Assembly: GCF_051014685.1 (NCBI RefSeq)
Contig: NW_027478892.1
Location: 186,001-250,000 of the forward strand
Direction of reading: 5' to 3'
DNA: 64,000 bases
Source: Ptiloglossa arizonensis
Taxonomy: Eukaryota; Arthropoda; Insecta; Hymenoptera; Colletidae
The notes beneath the pieces are model-generated. The model was not told where the DNA came from and searched no databases. It saw nothing but the letters and a program-made list of their open reading frames with translations. Shown here one piece after another: positions 23,616-35,526 of this stretch. How positions within the stretch are numbered: position 1 is the stretch's first letter; each line of letters starts with the position of its first letter. The translations under genes and the position numbers were made by a program.

Positions 23616-24879
23616 TGGTCAATCCGTTCGCGAGATATAGCCGTTTGGATGTAAGAAACGCTTGAGAAACTCAAAATTTTCGCAGTTCTGATGCTCGAAA
23701 CGAATAACTAGAACGGCCTAGGGGAAAAGTGCGCATACCGTTGTAATCGGGCGAGTTTCTACTTTCAGAAGCAACAGAAATTTTGCGGATTGGTCAATCC
23801 GTTCGAGAGATATGGCAGTTTGGAGGTAAGAAACGCTTGAGAAACTCAACATTTTCGCAGTTCTGATGCTCGAAACGAATGACTAGAACGGCCTAGGGGA
23901 GAAGTACGCATACCGTTGTAATCGGGCGAGTTTCTACTTTCAAATGCAACAGAAATTTTGCGGATTGGTCAATCCGTTCGCGAGATGTGGCAGTTTGGAG
24001 GTAAGAAACGCTTGAGAAACTCAAAATTTTCGCAGTTCTTATGCTCGAAACGAATAACTAGAACGGCCTAGGGGAAAAGTACGCATACCGATGTAAACGG
24101 GCGAGTTTCTACTTTCAGATGCAACAGAAATCATGCGGATTGGTCAATCCGTTCGCGAGATATGGCCGTTTGGATGTAAGAAACGCTTGAGAAACTCAAA
24201 ATTTTCGCAGTTCTGATGCTCGAAACGAATGACTAGAACGGCCTAGGGGAAAACTACACATACCGTTGCAATCGGACGAGTTTCTACTTTCAGATGCAAC
24301 AGAAATTATGCGGATTGGTCAATCCGTTCGCGAGATATAGCCGTTTGGATGTAAGAAACGCTTGAGAAACTCAAAATTTTCGCAGTTCTGATGCTCGAAA
24401 CGAATAACTACAACGGCCTAGGGGAAAAGTGCGCATACCGTTGTAATCGGGCGAGTTTCTACTTTCAGAAGCAACAGAAATTTTGCGGATTGGTCAATCC
24501 GTTCGCGAGATATGGCAGTTTGGAGGTAAGAAACACTTGAGAAACTCAAAATTTTCGCAGTTCTGATGCTCGAAACGAATGACTAGAACGGTCCAGGGGA
24601 AAAGTGCGCATACCGTTGTAATCGGGCGAGTTTCTACTTTCAGAAGCAACAGAAATTTTGCGGATTGGTCAATCCGTTCGAGAGATATGGCAGTTTGGAG
24701 GTAAGAAACGCTTGAGAAACTCAACATTTTCGCAGTTCTGATGCTCGAAACGAATGACTAGAACGGCCTAGGGGAAAATTACACATACCGTTGCAATCGG
24801 ACGAGTTTCTACTTTCAGATGCAACAGAAATTATGCGGATTGGTCAATCCGTTCGCGAGATATAGCCGTTTGGATGTAA
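23616..24879 (+). repeat. Mixed satellite, no clear HOR
   Basis: These are seven or so monomers of mainly left-like types (GATATAGCCG; TTCGAGAGATATGG with CTCAACATTTTCG; GAATGACTAG). No tandem unit longer than the monomer stands out. Isolated oddities are CCGATGTAAACGGG at about 24,088 and AACTACAACGG at about 24,407. TTCGAGAG/CTCAACATTTTC appears here twice and links it to 19.6 and 21.9 kb. Confidence 0.8.
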
Positions 24880-26603
24880 GAAACGCTTGAGAAACTCAAA
24901 ATTTTCGCAGTTCTGGTGCTCGAAACGAATAACTGGAACGGTCGAGGGGAAAACTACACATACCGTTGTAATCAGGCGAGTTTCCAGTTTCAATTGCAAC
25001 AAAAATTTTGCGGATTGGTCAATCCGTTCGCGGGATATGGCAGTTTGGAGGAAAGAAGCGCTTGAGAAACTCAAAATTTTCGCAGTTCTGATGCTCGAAA
25101 CGAATAACTGGAACGGCCTAGGGGAAAACTACACATACCGTTGTAATCGGGCGAGTTTCTACTTTCAGATGCAACAGAAATCATGCGGATTGGTCAATCA
25201 GTTCGCGAGATATGGCCGTTTGGATGTAAGAAACGCTTGAGAAACTCAAAATTTTCGCACTTCTGATGCTCGAAACGAGTAACTAGAACGGCTTACGGGA
25301 AAAGTGCGCATGCCGTTGTAATCGGGCGAGTTTCTACTTTCAGAAGCAACAGAAATTTTGCGGATTGGTCAATCCGTTCGCGAGATATGGCAGTTTGGAG
25401 GTAAGAAACGCTTGAGAAACTCAAAATTTTTGCAGTTCTGATGCTCGAAACGAATGACTAGAACGGCCTAGGGGAGAAGTACGCATACCGTTGTAATCGG
25501 GCGAGTTTCTACTTTCAGATGCAACAGAAATCATGCGGATTGGTCCATCCGTTCGCGAGATATGGCCGTTTGGATGAAAGAAACGCTTGAGAAACTCAAA
25601 ATTTTCGCAGTTCTGATGCTCGAAACGAATAACTAGAACGGCCTAGGGGAAAAGTGCGCAAACCGTTGTAATCGGGCGAGTTTCTACTTTCAGATGCAAC
25701 AGAAATTTTGCGGATTGATCAATCCGTTCGCGAGATATGGCAGTTTGGAGATAAGAAACCCTTTAGAAACTCAAAATTTTCGCAGTTTTATGCTCGAAAC
25801 GAATAACTGGAACGGGCCAGGGGAAAAGTGCGCATACCGTTGTAATCGGGCGAGTTTCTACTTTCAAATGCAACAGAAATTTTGCGGATTGGTCAATCCG
25901 TTCGCGAGATATGGCAGTTTGGAGGTAAGAAACGCTTGAGAAACTCAAAATTTTCGCAGTTCTGGTGCTCGAAACGAATAACTGGAACGGTATAGGGGAA
26001 AACTACACATACCGTTGTAATCAGGCGAGTTTCTACTTTCAAATGCAACAGAAATTTTGCGGATTGGTCAATCCGTTCGCGAGATATGGCAGTTTGGAGG
26101 TAAGAAACGCTTGAGAAACTCAAAATTTTCGCAGTTCTGATGCTCGAAACGAATGACTAGAACGGCCCAGGGGAGAAGTGCGCATACCGTTGTAATCGGG
26201 CGAGTTTTTACTTTCAAATGCAACAGAAATTTTGCGGATTGATCAATCCGTTCGCGAGATATGGCAGTTTGGCGGTAAGAAACGCTTGAGAAACTCAAAA
26301 TTTTCGCAGTTCTGATGCTCGAAACGAATGACTAGAACGGCCTAGGGGAGAAGTACGCATACCGTTGTAATCGGGCGAGTCTCTACTTTCAGATGCGACA
26401 GAAATTTTGCGGATGGATCAATCCGTTCGCGAGATATGGCAGTTTGGAGATAAGAAACGCTTTAGAAACTCAAAATTTTCGCAGTTTTATGCTCGAAACG
26501 AATAACTAGAACGGCCCAGGGGAAAAGTGCGCATACCGTTGTAATCGGGCGAGTTTCTACTTTCAGATGCAACAGAAATCATGCGGATTGGTCAATCCGT
26601 TCG
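24880..26603 (+). repeat. Dispersed 1.7-kb duplication, copy 1
   Basis: It is present again at 28,197-29,920 (spacing 3,317 bp, 19 monomers). Many private markers are shared: GTTTCCAGTTTCAATTGC, CGCGGGATATGG, GGAAAGAAGCGC, CGCACTTCTGATG, CGAGTAACTAGAACGGCTTACGGG, TTTTTGCAG, GTCCATCCG, GGATGAAAG, GCGCAAACCG, AAACCCTTTAG, ACGGGCCAGG and GTCTCTACTTTC. Only one difference was noticed (GGGCGAGTCTC against GGGCTAGTCTC, at about 26,376/29,693). Confidence 0.92.
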
Positions 26604-28196
26604 AGAGATATGGCAGTTTGGAGGTAAGAAACGCTTGAGAAACTCAACATTTTCGCAGTTCTGATGCTCGAAACGAATGACTAGAACGGCCTAGGGGAAA
26701 ATTACACATACCGTTGCAATCGGACGAGTTTCTACTTTCAGATGCAACAGAAATTATGCGGATTGGTCAATCCGTTCGCGAGATATAGCCGTTTGGATGT
26801 AAGAAACGCTTGAGAAACTCAAATTTTCGCAGTTCTGATGCTGAAACGAATAACTAGAACGGCCTAGGGGAAAAGTGCGCATACCGTTGTAATCGGGCGA
26901 GTTTCTACTTTCAGAAGCAACAGAAATTTTGCGGATTGATCAATCCGTTCGCGAGATATGGCAGTTTGGAGATAAGAAACGCTTTAGGAACTCAAAATTT
27001 TCGGAATTTTATGCTCGAAACGAATAACTAGAACGGCCCCGGGGAAAAGTGCGCATACCGTTGTAATCGGGCGAGTTTCTACTTTCAGAAGCAACAGAAA
27101 TTTTGCGGATTGGTCAATCCGTTCGCGAGATATGGCAGTTTGGAGGTAAGAAACGCTTGAGAAACTCAAAATTTTCGCAGTTCTGGTGCTCGAAACGAAT
27201 AACTGGAACGGTCGAGGGGAATACTACACATACCGTTGTAATCAGGCGAGTTTCTACTTTCAAATGCAACAGAAATTTTGCGGATTGGTCAATCCGTTCG
27301 CGAGATATGGCAGTTTGGAGATAAGAAACGCTTTAGAAACTCAAAATTTTCGCAGTTTTGTGCTCGAAACGAATAACTGTAACGGCCCAAGGGAAAAGTG
27401 CGCATACCGTTGTAATCGGGCGAGTTTCTACTTTCAAATGCAACAGAAATTTTGCGGATTGGTCAATCCGTTCGCGAGATATGGCAGTTTGGAGTTAAGA
27501 AACGCTTGAGAAACTCAAAATTTTCGCAGTTCTGGTGCTCGAAACGAATAACTGGAACGGTATAGGGGAAAACTACACATACCGTTGTAATCAGGCGAGT
27601 TTCTACTTTCAAATGCAACAGAAATTTTGCGGATTGGTCAATCCGTTCGCGAGATATGGCAGTTTGGAGATAAGAAACGCTTTAGAAACTCAAAATTTTC
27701 GCAGTTTTATGCTCGAAACGAATAACTGGAACGGCCCAGGGGAAAAGTGCGCATACCGTTGTAATCGGGCGAGTTTCTACTTTCAGATGCGACAGAAATT
27801 TTGCGGATGCATCAATCCGTTCGCGAGATATGGCAGTTTGGAGATAAGAAACGCTTTAGAAACTCAAAATTTTCGCAGTTTTATGCTCGAAACGAATAAC
27901 TAGAACGGCCCAGGGGAAAAGCACGCACACCGTTGTAATCGGGCGAGTTTCTACTTTCAAACGCAACAGAAATTTTGCGGATTGGTCAATCCGTTCGCGA
28001 GATATGGCAGTTTGGAGGTAAGAAACGCTTGAGTAACTCAAAATTTTCGCAGTTCTGGTGCTCGAAACGAATAACTGGAACGGTCTAGGGGAAAACTACA
28101 CATACTGTTGTAATCAGGCGAGTTTCTACTTTCAAATGCAACAGAAATTTTGCGGATTGATCAATCCGTTCGCGAGATATGGCAGTTTGGAGGTAA
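26604..28196 (+). repeat. Spacer monomers between the 3,317-bp copies
   Basis: About nine monomers complete the first 3,317-bp unit. They include the one monomer in the window with two separate single-base losses (AACTCAAATTTTCG and GATGCTGAAACG, about 26,818-26,845). They also include the copy of the 22.9-23.5 kb dimer block, and a monomer with AGTAACTCAAAATT at about 28,033. Four or five are of the 174-bp class. No non-satellite DNA is present. Confidence 0.83.
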
Positions 28197-29920
28197 GAAA
28201 CGCTTGAGAAACTCAAAATTTTCGCAGTTCTGGTGCTCGAAACGAATAACTGGAACGGTCGAGGGGAAAACTACACATACCGTTGTAATCAGGCGAGTTT
28301 CCAGTTTCAATTGCAACAAAAATTTTGCGGATTGGTCAATCCGTTCGCGGGATATGGCAGTTTGGAGGAAAGAAGCGCTTGAGAAACTCAAAATTTTCGC
28401 AGTTCTGATGCTCGAAACGAATAACTGGAACGGCCTAGGGGAAAACTACACATACCGTTGTAATCGGGCGAGTTTCTACTTTCAGATGCAACAGAAATCA
28501 TGCGGATTGGTCAATCAGTTCGCGAGATATGGCCGTTTGGATGTAAGAAACGCTTGAGAAACTCAAAATTTTCGCACTTCTGATGCTCGAAACGAGTAAC
28601 TAGAACGGCTTACGGGAAAAGTGCGCATGCCGTTGTAATCGGGCGAGTTTCTACTTTCAGAAGCAACAGAAATTTTGCGGATTGGTCAATCCGTTCGCGA
28701 GATATGGCAGTTTGGAGGTAAGAAACGCTTGAGAAACTCAAAATTTTTGCAGTTCTGATGCTCGAAACGAATGACTAGAACGGCCTAGGGGAGAAGTACG
28801 CATACCGTTGTAATCGGGCGAGTTTCTACTTTCAGATGCAACAGAAATCATGCGGATTGGTCCATCCGTTCGCGAGATATGGCCGTTTGGATGAAAGAAA
28901 CGCTTGAGAAACTCAAAATTTTCGCAGTTCTGATGCTCGAAACGAATAACTAGAACGGCCTAGGGGAAAAGTGCGCAAACCGTTGTAATCGGGCGAGTTT
29001 CTACTTTCAGATGCAACAGAAATTTTGCGGATTGATCAATCCGTTCGCGAGATATGGCAGTTTGGAGATAAGAAACCCTTTAGAAACTCAAAATTTTCGC
29101 AGTTTTATGCTCGAAACGAATAACTGGAACGGGCCAGGGGAAAAGTGCGCATACCGTTGTAATCGGGCGAGTTTCTACTTTCAAATGCAACAGAAATTTT
29201 GCGGATTGGTCAATCCGTTCGCGAGATATGGCAGTTTGGAGGTAAGAAACGCTTGAGAAACTCAAAATTTTCGCAGTTCTGGTGCTCGAAACGAATAACT
29301 GGAACGGTATAGGGGAAAACTACACATACCGTTGTAATCAGGCGAGTTTCTACTTTCAAATGCAACAGAAATTTTGCGGATTGGTCAATCCGTTCGCGAG
29401 ATATGGCAGTTTGGAGGTAAGAAACGCTTGAGAAACTCAAAATTTTCGCAGTTCTGATGCTCGAAACGAATGACTAGAACGGCCCAGGGGAGAAGTGCGC
29501 ATACCGTTGTAATCGGGCGAGTTTTTACTTTCAAATGCAACAGAAATTTTGCGGATTGATCAATCCGTTCGCGAGATATGGCAGTTTGGCGGTAAGAAAC
29601 GCTTGAGAAACTCAAAATTTTCGCAGTTCTGATGCTCGAAACGAATGACTAGAACGGCCTAGGGGAGAAGTACGCATACCGTTGTAATCGGGCTAGTCTC
29701 TACTTTCAGATGCGACAGAAATTTTGCGGATGGATCAATCCGTTCGCGAGATATGGCAGTTTGGAGATAAGAAACGCTTTAGAAACTCAAAATTTTCGCA
29801 GTTTTATGCTCGAAACGAATAACTAGAACGGCCCAGGGGAAAAGTGCGCATACCGTTGTAATCGGGCGAGTTTCTACTTTCAGATGCAACAGAAATCATG
29901 CGGATTGGTCAATCCGTTCG
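28197..29920 (+). repeat. Dispersed 1.7-kb duplication, copy 2
   Basis: This is the second copy of 24,880-26,603. The flanks differ on both sides: upstream is a GATTGATC/GGAGGTAAG monomer, and downstream is GCGAGATATGGCCGTTTGGATG rather than TTCGAGAGATATGG. The endpoints are therefore real breakpoints of an unequal exchange, not just continuing similarity. Confidence 0.92.
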
Positions 29921-30889
29921 CGAGATATGGCCGTTTGGATGTAAGAAACGCTTGAGAAACTCAAAATTTTCGCAGTTCTGATGCTCGAAACGAATAACTA
30001 GAACGGCCTAGGGGAAAAGTGCGCAAACCGTTGTAATCGGGCGAGTTTCTACTTTCAGATGCAACGGAAATTTTGCGGATTGATCAATCCGTTCGCGAGA
30101 TATGGCAGTTTGGAGGTAAGAAACGCTTGAGAAACTCAAAATTTTCGCAGTTCTGGTGCTCGAAACGAATGACTAGAACGGCCTAGGGGAGAAGTACGCA
30201 TACCGTTGTAATCGGGCGAGTTTCTACTTTCAAATGCAACAGAAATCATGCGGATTGGTCAATCCGTTCGCGAGATATGGCCGTTTGGAGGTAAGGAGCG
30301 CTTGAGAAACACAAAATTTTCGCAGTTCTGATGCTCGAAACGAATAACTGGAACGGCCTAGGGGAAAACTCTACATACCGTTGTAATCGGGCGAGTTTCT
30401 ACTTTCAGATGCAACAGAAATCATGCGGATTGGTCAATCAGTTCGCGAGATATGGCCGTTTGGATGTAAGAAACGCTTGAGAAACTCAAAATTTTCGCAG
30501 TTCTGATGCTCGAAACGAATGACTAGAACGGCCCAGGGGAAAAGTGCGCATACCGTTGTAATCGGGCGAGTTTTTACTTTCAAATGCAACAGAAATTTTG
30601 CGGATTGATCAATCCGTTCGCGAGATATGGCAGTTTGGAGGTAAGAAACGCTTGAGAAACTCAAAATTTTCGCAGTTCTGAGGCTCGAAACGAATGACTA
30701 GAACAGCCTAGGGGAGAAGTACGCATACCGTTGTAATCGGGCGAGTTTCTACTTTCAGATGCAACAGAAATCATGCGGATTGGTCAATCCGTTCGCGAGA
30801 TATGGCCGTTTGGATGTAAGAAACGCTTGAGAAACTCAAAATTTTCGCAGTTCTGATGCTCGAAACGAATAACTAGAACGGCATAGGGG
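29921..30889 (+). repeat. Mixed satellite, no clear HOR
   Basis: These five to six monomers mix left markers (GAATGACTAG, AGAAGTACGC, AAATCATGCGG) with right markers (AACTGGAACGG). Singletons include GCAACGGAAAT at about 30,063, AAGGAGCGCTTG at about 30,294 and AACTCTACATACCG at about 30,368. GAATGACTAG is last seen at about 30,690 and then not again until about 61,985. Confidence 0.8.
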
Positions 30890-31936
30890 AAAAGTGCGCA
30901 TACCGTTGTAATCGGTCGAGTTTCTACTTTCAGATGCGACAGAAATTTTGCGGATGGATCAATCCGTTCGCGAGATATGGCAGTTTGGAGATAAGAAACG
31001 CTTTAGAAATTCAAAATTTTCGCAGTTTTATGCGCGAAACGAATAACTAGAACGGCCCAGGGGAAAAGTGCGCATACCGTTGTAATCGGGCGAGTTTCTA
31101 CTTTCAAATGCAACAGAAATTTTGCGGATTGGTCAATCCGTTCGCGAGATATGGCCGTTTGGATGTAAGAAACGCTTGAGAAACTCAAAATTTTCGCAGT
31201 TCTGATGCTCGAAACGAATAACTAGAACGGCCTAGGGGAAAAGTGCGCATACCGTTGTAATCGGGCGAGTTTCTACTTTCAGATGCGACAGAAATTTTGC
31301 GGATGTATTAATCCGTTCGCGAGATATGGCAGTTTGGAGATAAGAAACGCTTTAGAAACTCAAAATTTTCGCAGTTTTATGCTCGAAACGAATAACTAGA
31401 ACGGCCCAGGGGAAAAGTGCGCATAGCGTTGTAATCGGGCGAGTTTCTACTTTCAAATGCAACAGAAATTTTGCGGATTGGTCAATCCGTTCGCGAGATA
31501 TGGCAGTTTGGAGGTAAGAAACGCTTCAGAAACTCAAAATTTTCGCAGTTCTGATCCTCGAAACGAATAACTAGAACGGCCCAGGGGAAAAGTGCGCATA
31601 CCGTTGTAATCGGTCGAGTTTCTACTTTCAGATGCGACAGAAATTTTGCGGATGGATCAATCCGTTCGCGAGATATGGCAGTTTGGAGATAAGAAACGCT
31701 TTAGAAATTCAAAATTTTCGCAGTTTTATGCGCGAAACGAATAACTAGAACGGCCCAGGGGAAAAGTGCGCATAGCGTTGTAATCGGGCGAGTTTCTACT
31801 TTCAAATGCAACAGAAATTTTGCGGATTGGTCAATCCGTTCGCGAGATATGGCAGTTTGGAGGTAAGAAACGCTTCAGAAACTCAAAATTTTCGCAGTTC
31901 TGATCCTCGAAACGAATAACTAGAACGGCCCAGGGG
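30890..31936 (+). repeat. 6-mer HOR built of 349-bp dimers, copy 1
   Basis: The 1,047-bp unit equals three 349-bp dimers (one 175-bp plus one 174-bp monomer each). Markers are ATCGGTCGAGTTTC, GATGCGACAGAAATTTTGCGGATGGATC, TTTTATGCGCGAAACG, GCATAGCGTTG and GATCCTCGAAACG. The GCATAGCG marker at 31,421 and 31,770 gives the inner 349-bp period directly. Confidence 0.88.
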
Positions 31937-32650
31937 AAAAGTGCGCATACCGTTGTAATCGGTCGAGTTTCTACTTTCAGATGCGACAGAAATTTTGCGG
32001 ATGGATCAATCCGTTCGCGAGATATGGCAGTTTGGAGATAAGAAACGCTTTAGAAATTCAAAATTTTCGCAGTTTTATGCGCGAAACGAATAACTAGAAC
32101 GGCCCAGGGGAAAAGTGCGCATACCGTTGTAATCGGGCGAGTTTCTACTTTCAAATGCAACAGAAATTTTGCGGATTGGTCAATCCGTTCGCGAGATATG
32201 GCCGTTTGGATGTAAGAAACGCTTGAGAAACTCAAAATTTTCGCAGTTCTGATGCTCGAAACGAATAACTAGAACGGCCTAGGGGAAAAGTGCGCATACC
32301 GTTGTAATCGGGCGAGTTTCTACTTTCAGATGCGACAGAAATTTTGCGGATGTATTAATCCGTTCGCGAGATATGGCAGTTTGGAGATAAGAAACGCTTT
32401 AGAAACTCAAAATTTTCGCAGTTTTATGCTCGAAACGAATAACTAGAACGGCCCAGGGGAAAAGTGCGCATAGCGTTGTAATCGGGCGAGTTTCTACTTT
32501 CAAATGCAACAGAAATTTTGCGGATTGGTCAATCCGTTCGCGAGATATGGCAGTTTGGAGGTAAGAAACGCTTCAGAAACTCAAAATTTTCGCAGTTCTG
32601 ATCCTCGAAACGAATAACTAGAACGGCCCAGGGGAAAAGTGCGCATACCG
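31937..32650 (+). repeat. 6-mer HOR built of 349-bp dimers, partial copy 2
   Basis: It repeats 30,890-31,603 at 1,047-bp spacing with the same GGTCGAG, TTTTATGCGCG and GGATGTATTAATCC markers. It stops at about 32,657, where GTTTCTGCTTTC starts a different monomer order. This is the first block in which the GATCCTCG variant is frequent. That variant later marks the 7-mer HOR. Confidence 0.87.
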
Positions 32651-33984
32651 TTGTAATCGGGCGAGTTTCTGCTTTCAAATGCAACAGAAATTTTGCGGAT
32701 TGATCAATCCGTTCGCGAGATATGGCAGTTTGGAGATAAGAAACGCTTTAGAAACTCAAAATTTTCGGAGTTTTATGCTCGAAACGAATAACTAGAACGG
32801 CCCAGGGGAAAAGTGCGAATACCGTTGTAATCGGGCGAGTTTCTACTTTCAGAAGCAACAGAAATTTTGCGGATTGGTCAATCCGTTCGCGAGATATGGC
32901 AGTTCGGAGGTAAGAAACGCTTGAGAAACTCAAAATTTTCGCAGTTCTGATGCTCGAAACGAATAACTGGAACGGCCTAGGGGAAAACTACACATACCGT
33001 TGTAATCGGGCGAGTTTCTACTTTCAGATGCAACAGAAATTATGCGGATTGGTCAATCCGTTCGCGAGATATGGTCGTTTGGATGTAAGAAACGCTTGAG
33101 AAACTCAAAATTTTCGCAGTTCTGATGCTCGAAACGAATAACTAGAACGGCCCAGGGGAAAAGTGCGCACACCGTTGTAATCGGGCGAGTTTCTACTTTC
33201 AAACGCAACAGAAATTTTGCGGATTGGTCAATCCGTTCGCGAGATATGGCAGTTTGGAGGTAAGAAACGCTTGAGAAACTCAAAATTTTCGCAGTTCTGA
33301 TGCTCGAAACGAATAACTAGAACGGCCCAGGGGAAAAGTGCGCATACCGTTGTAATCGGGCGAGTTTCTACTTTCAAATGCAACAGAAATTTTGCGGATT
33401 GGTCAATCCGTTCGCGACATATGGCAGTTTGGAGTTAAGAAACGCTTGAGAAACTCAAAATTTTCGCAGTTCTGATCCTCGAAACGAATAACTAGAACGG
33501 CCCAGGGGAAAAGTGCGCATACCGTTGTAATCGGGCGAGTTTTTACTTTCAAATGCAACAGAAATTTTGCGGATTGATCAATCCGTTCGCGAGGTATGGC
33601 AGTTTGGAGATAAGAAACGCTTTAGAAACTCAAAATTTTCGCAGTTCTGATGCTCGAAACGAATAACTAGAACGGCCCAGGGGAAAAGTGCGCATACCGT
33701 TATAACCGGGCGAGTTTCTACTTTCACATGCAACATAAATTATGCGGATTGGTCAATCAGTTCGCGAGATATGGCCGTTTGGATGTAAGAAACGCTTGAG
33801 AAACTCAGAATTATCGCAGTTCTGATGCTCGAAACGAATAACTAGAACGGCCTAGGGGAAAAGTGCGCATACCGTTGTAATCGGGCGAGTTTCTACTTTC
33901 AGAAGCAACAGAAATTTTGCGGATTGGTCAATCCGTTCGCGAGATATGGCAGTTTGGAGGTAAGAAACGCTGGAGAAACTCAAA
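32651..33984 (+). repeat. Mixed satellite leading into the 7-mer domain
   Basis: These monomers include the first TTTTCGGAGTTTTATG copy (about 32,765), the first GATATGGTCGTTTGGATG copy (33,068), CCGTTATAACCGGG at about 33,699 and GCTGGAGAAAC at about 33,969. No repeat order longer than the monomer is obvious. All monomers are in register. Confidence 0.8.
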
Positions 33985-35207
33985 ATTTTCGCAGTTCTGA
34001 TGCTCGAAACGAATAACTGGAACGGCCTAGGGGAAAACTACACATACCGTTGTAATCGGGCGAGTTTCTACTTTCAGATGCGACAGAAATTTTGCGGATG
34101 TATTAATCCGTTCGCGAGATATGGCAGTTTGGAGATAAGAAACGCTTTAGAAACTCAAAATTTTCGCAGTTTTATGCTCGAAACGAATAACTAGAACGGC
34201 CCAGGGGAAAAGTGCGCATACCGTTGTAATCGGGCGAGTTTCTACTTTCAAATGCAACAGAAATTTTGCGGATTGGTCAATCCGTTCGCGAGATATGGCA
34301 GTTTGGAGGTAAGAAACGCTTGAGAAACTCAAAATTTTCGCAGTTCTGATCCTCGAAACGAATAACTAGAACGGCCCAGGGGAAAAGTGCCAATACCGTT
34401 GTAATCGGGCGAGTTTTTACTTTCAAATGCAAAAGAAATTTTGCGGATTGATCAATCCGTTCGCGAGGTATGGCAGTTTGGAGATAAGAAACGCTTTAGA
34501 AACTCAAAATTTTCGCAGTTCTGATGCTCGAAACGAATAACTAGAACGGCCCAGGGGAAAACTACACATACCGTTGTAATCGGGCGAGTTTCTACTTTCA
34601 GATGCGACAGAAATTTTGCGGATGTATTAATCCGTTCGCGAGATATGGCAGTTTGGAGATAAGAAACGCTTTAGAAACTCAAAATTTTCGCAGTTTTATG
34701 CTCGAAACGAATAACTAGAACGGCCCAGGGGAAAAGTGCGAATACCGTTGTAATCGGGCGAGTTTCTACTTTCAAATGCAACAGAAATTTTGCGGATTGG
34801 TCAATCCGTTCGCGAGATATGGCAGTTTGGAGGTAAGAAACGCTTGAGAAACTCAAAATTTTCGCAGTTCTGGTGCTCGAAACGAGTAACTGGAACGATC
34901 TAGGGGAAAACTACACATAGCGTTGTAATCAGGCGAGTTTCTACTTTCAAACGCAACAGAAATTTTGCGGATTGGTCAATCCGTTCGCGAGATATGGCAG
35001 TTTGGAGGTAAGAAACGCTTGAGAAACTCAAAATTCTCGCAGTTCTGGTGCTCGAAACGAATAACTGGGACGATCTAGGGGAAAACTACACATACCGTTG
35101 TAATCAGGCGAGTTTCTACTTTCAAACGCAACAGAAATTTTGCGGATTGGTCAATCCGTTCGCGAGATATGGCAGTTTGGAGGTAAGAAGAGCTTGAGAC
35201 ACTCAAA
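33985..35207 (+). repeat. 7-mer HOR, early variant (1,223 bp)
   Basis: It is similar to 35,208-36,238 at a spacing of 1,223 bp, with two 174-bp monomers per unit. Markers are GGATGTATTAATCC, GATCCTCG, GCGAGGTATGG, and CGAGTAACTGGAACGATC with CATAGCG. About one monomer in the middle (34,553-34,700) carries different variants from its partner, so the two units are mosaics of each other. 34.65-35.59 kb is itself copied at 38.85-39.78 kb (spacing 4,195 bp). Confidence 0.83.
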
Positions 35208-35526
35208 ATTTTCGCAGTTCTGATGCTCGAAACGAATAACTGGAACGGCCTAGGGGAAAACTACACATACCGTTGTAATCGGGCGAGTTTCTACTTTCAG
35301 ATGCGACAGAAATTTTGCGGATGTATTAATCCGTTCGCGAGATATGGCAGTTTGGAGATAAGAAACGCTTTAGAAACTCAAAATTTTCGCAGTTTTATGC
35401 TCGAAACGAATAACTAGAACGGCCCAGGGGAAAAGTGCGCATACCGTTGTAATCGGGCGAGTTTCTACTTTCAAATGCAACAGAAATTTTGCGGATTGGT
35501 CAATCCGTTCGCGAGATATGGCAGTT

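Noticed and set aside
28150..28557. Longest open frame (135 codons) and similar 107-122-codon frames at 23,168, 27,186 and 27,535
   Set aside because: Their length comes from TAG-to-TGG variants (AACTGG) and, at 23-28 kb, from 174-bp monomers that keep the frame. Most 174-bp monomers still have the TAG, so there is no sign that an open frame is being maintained.
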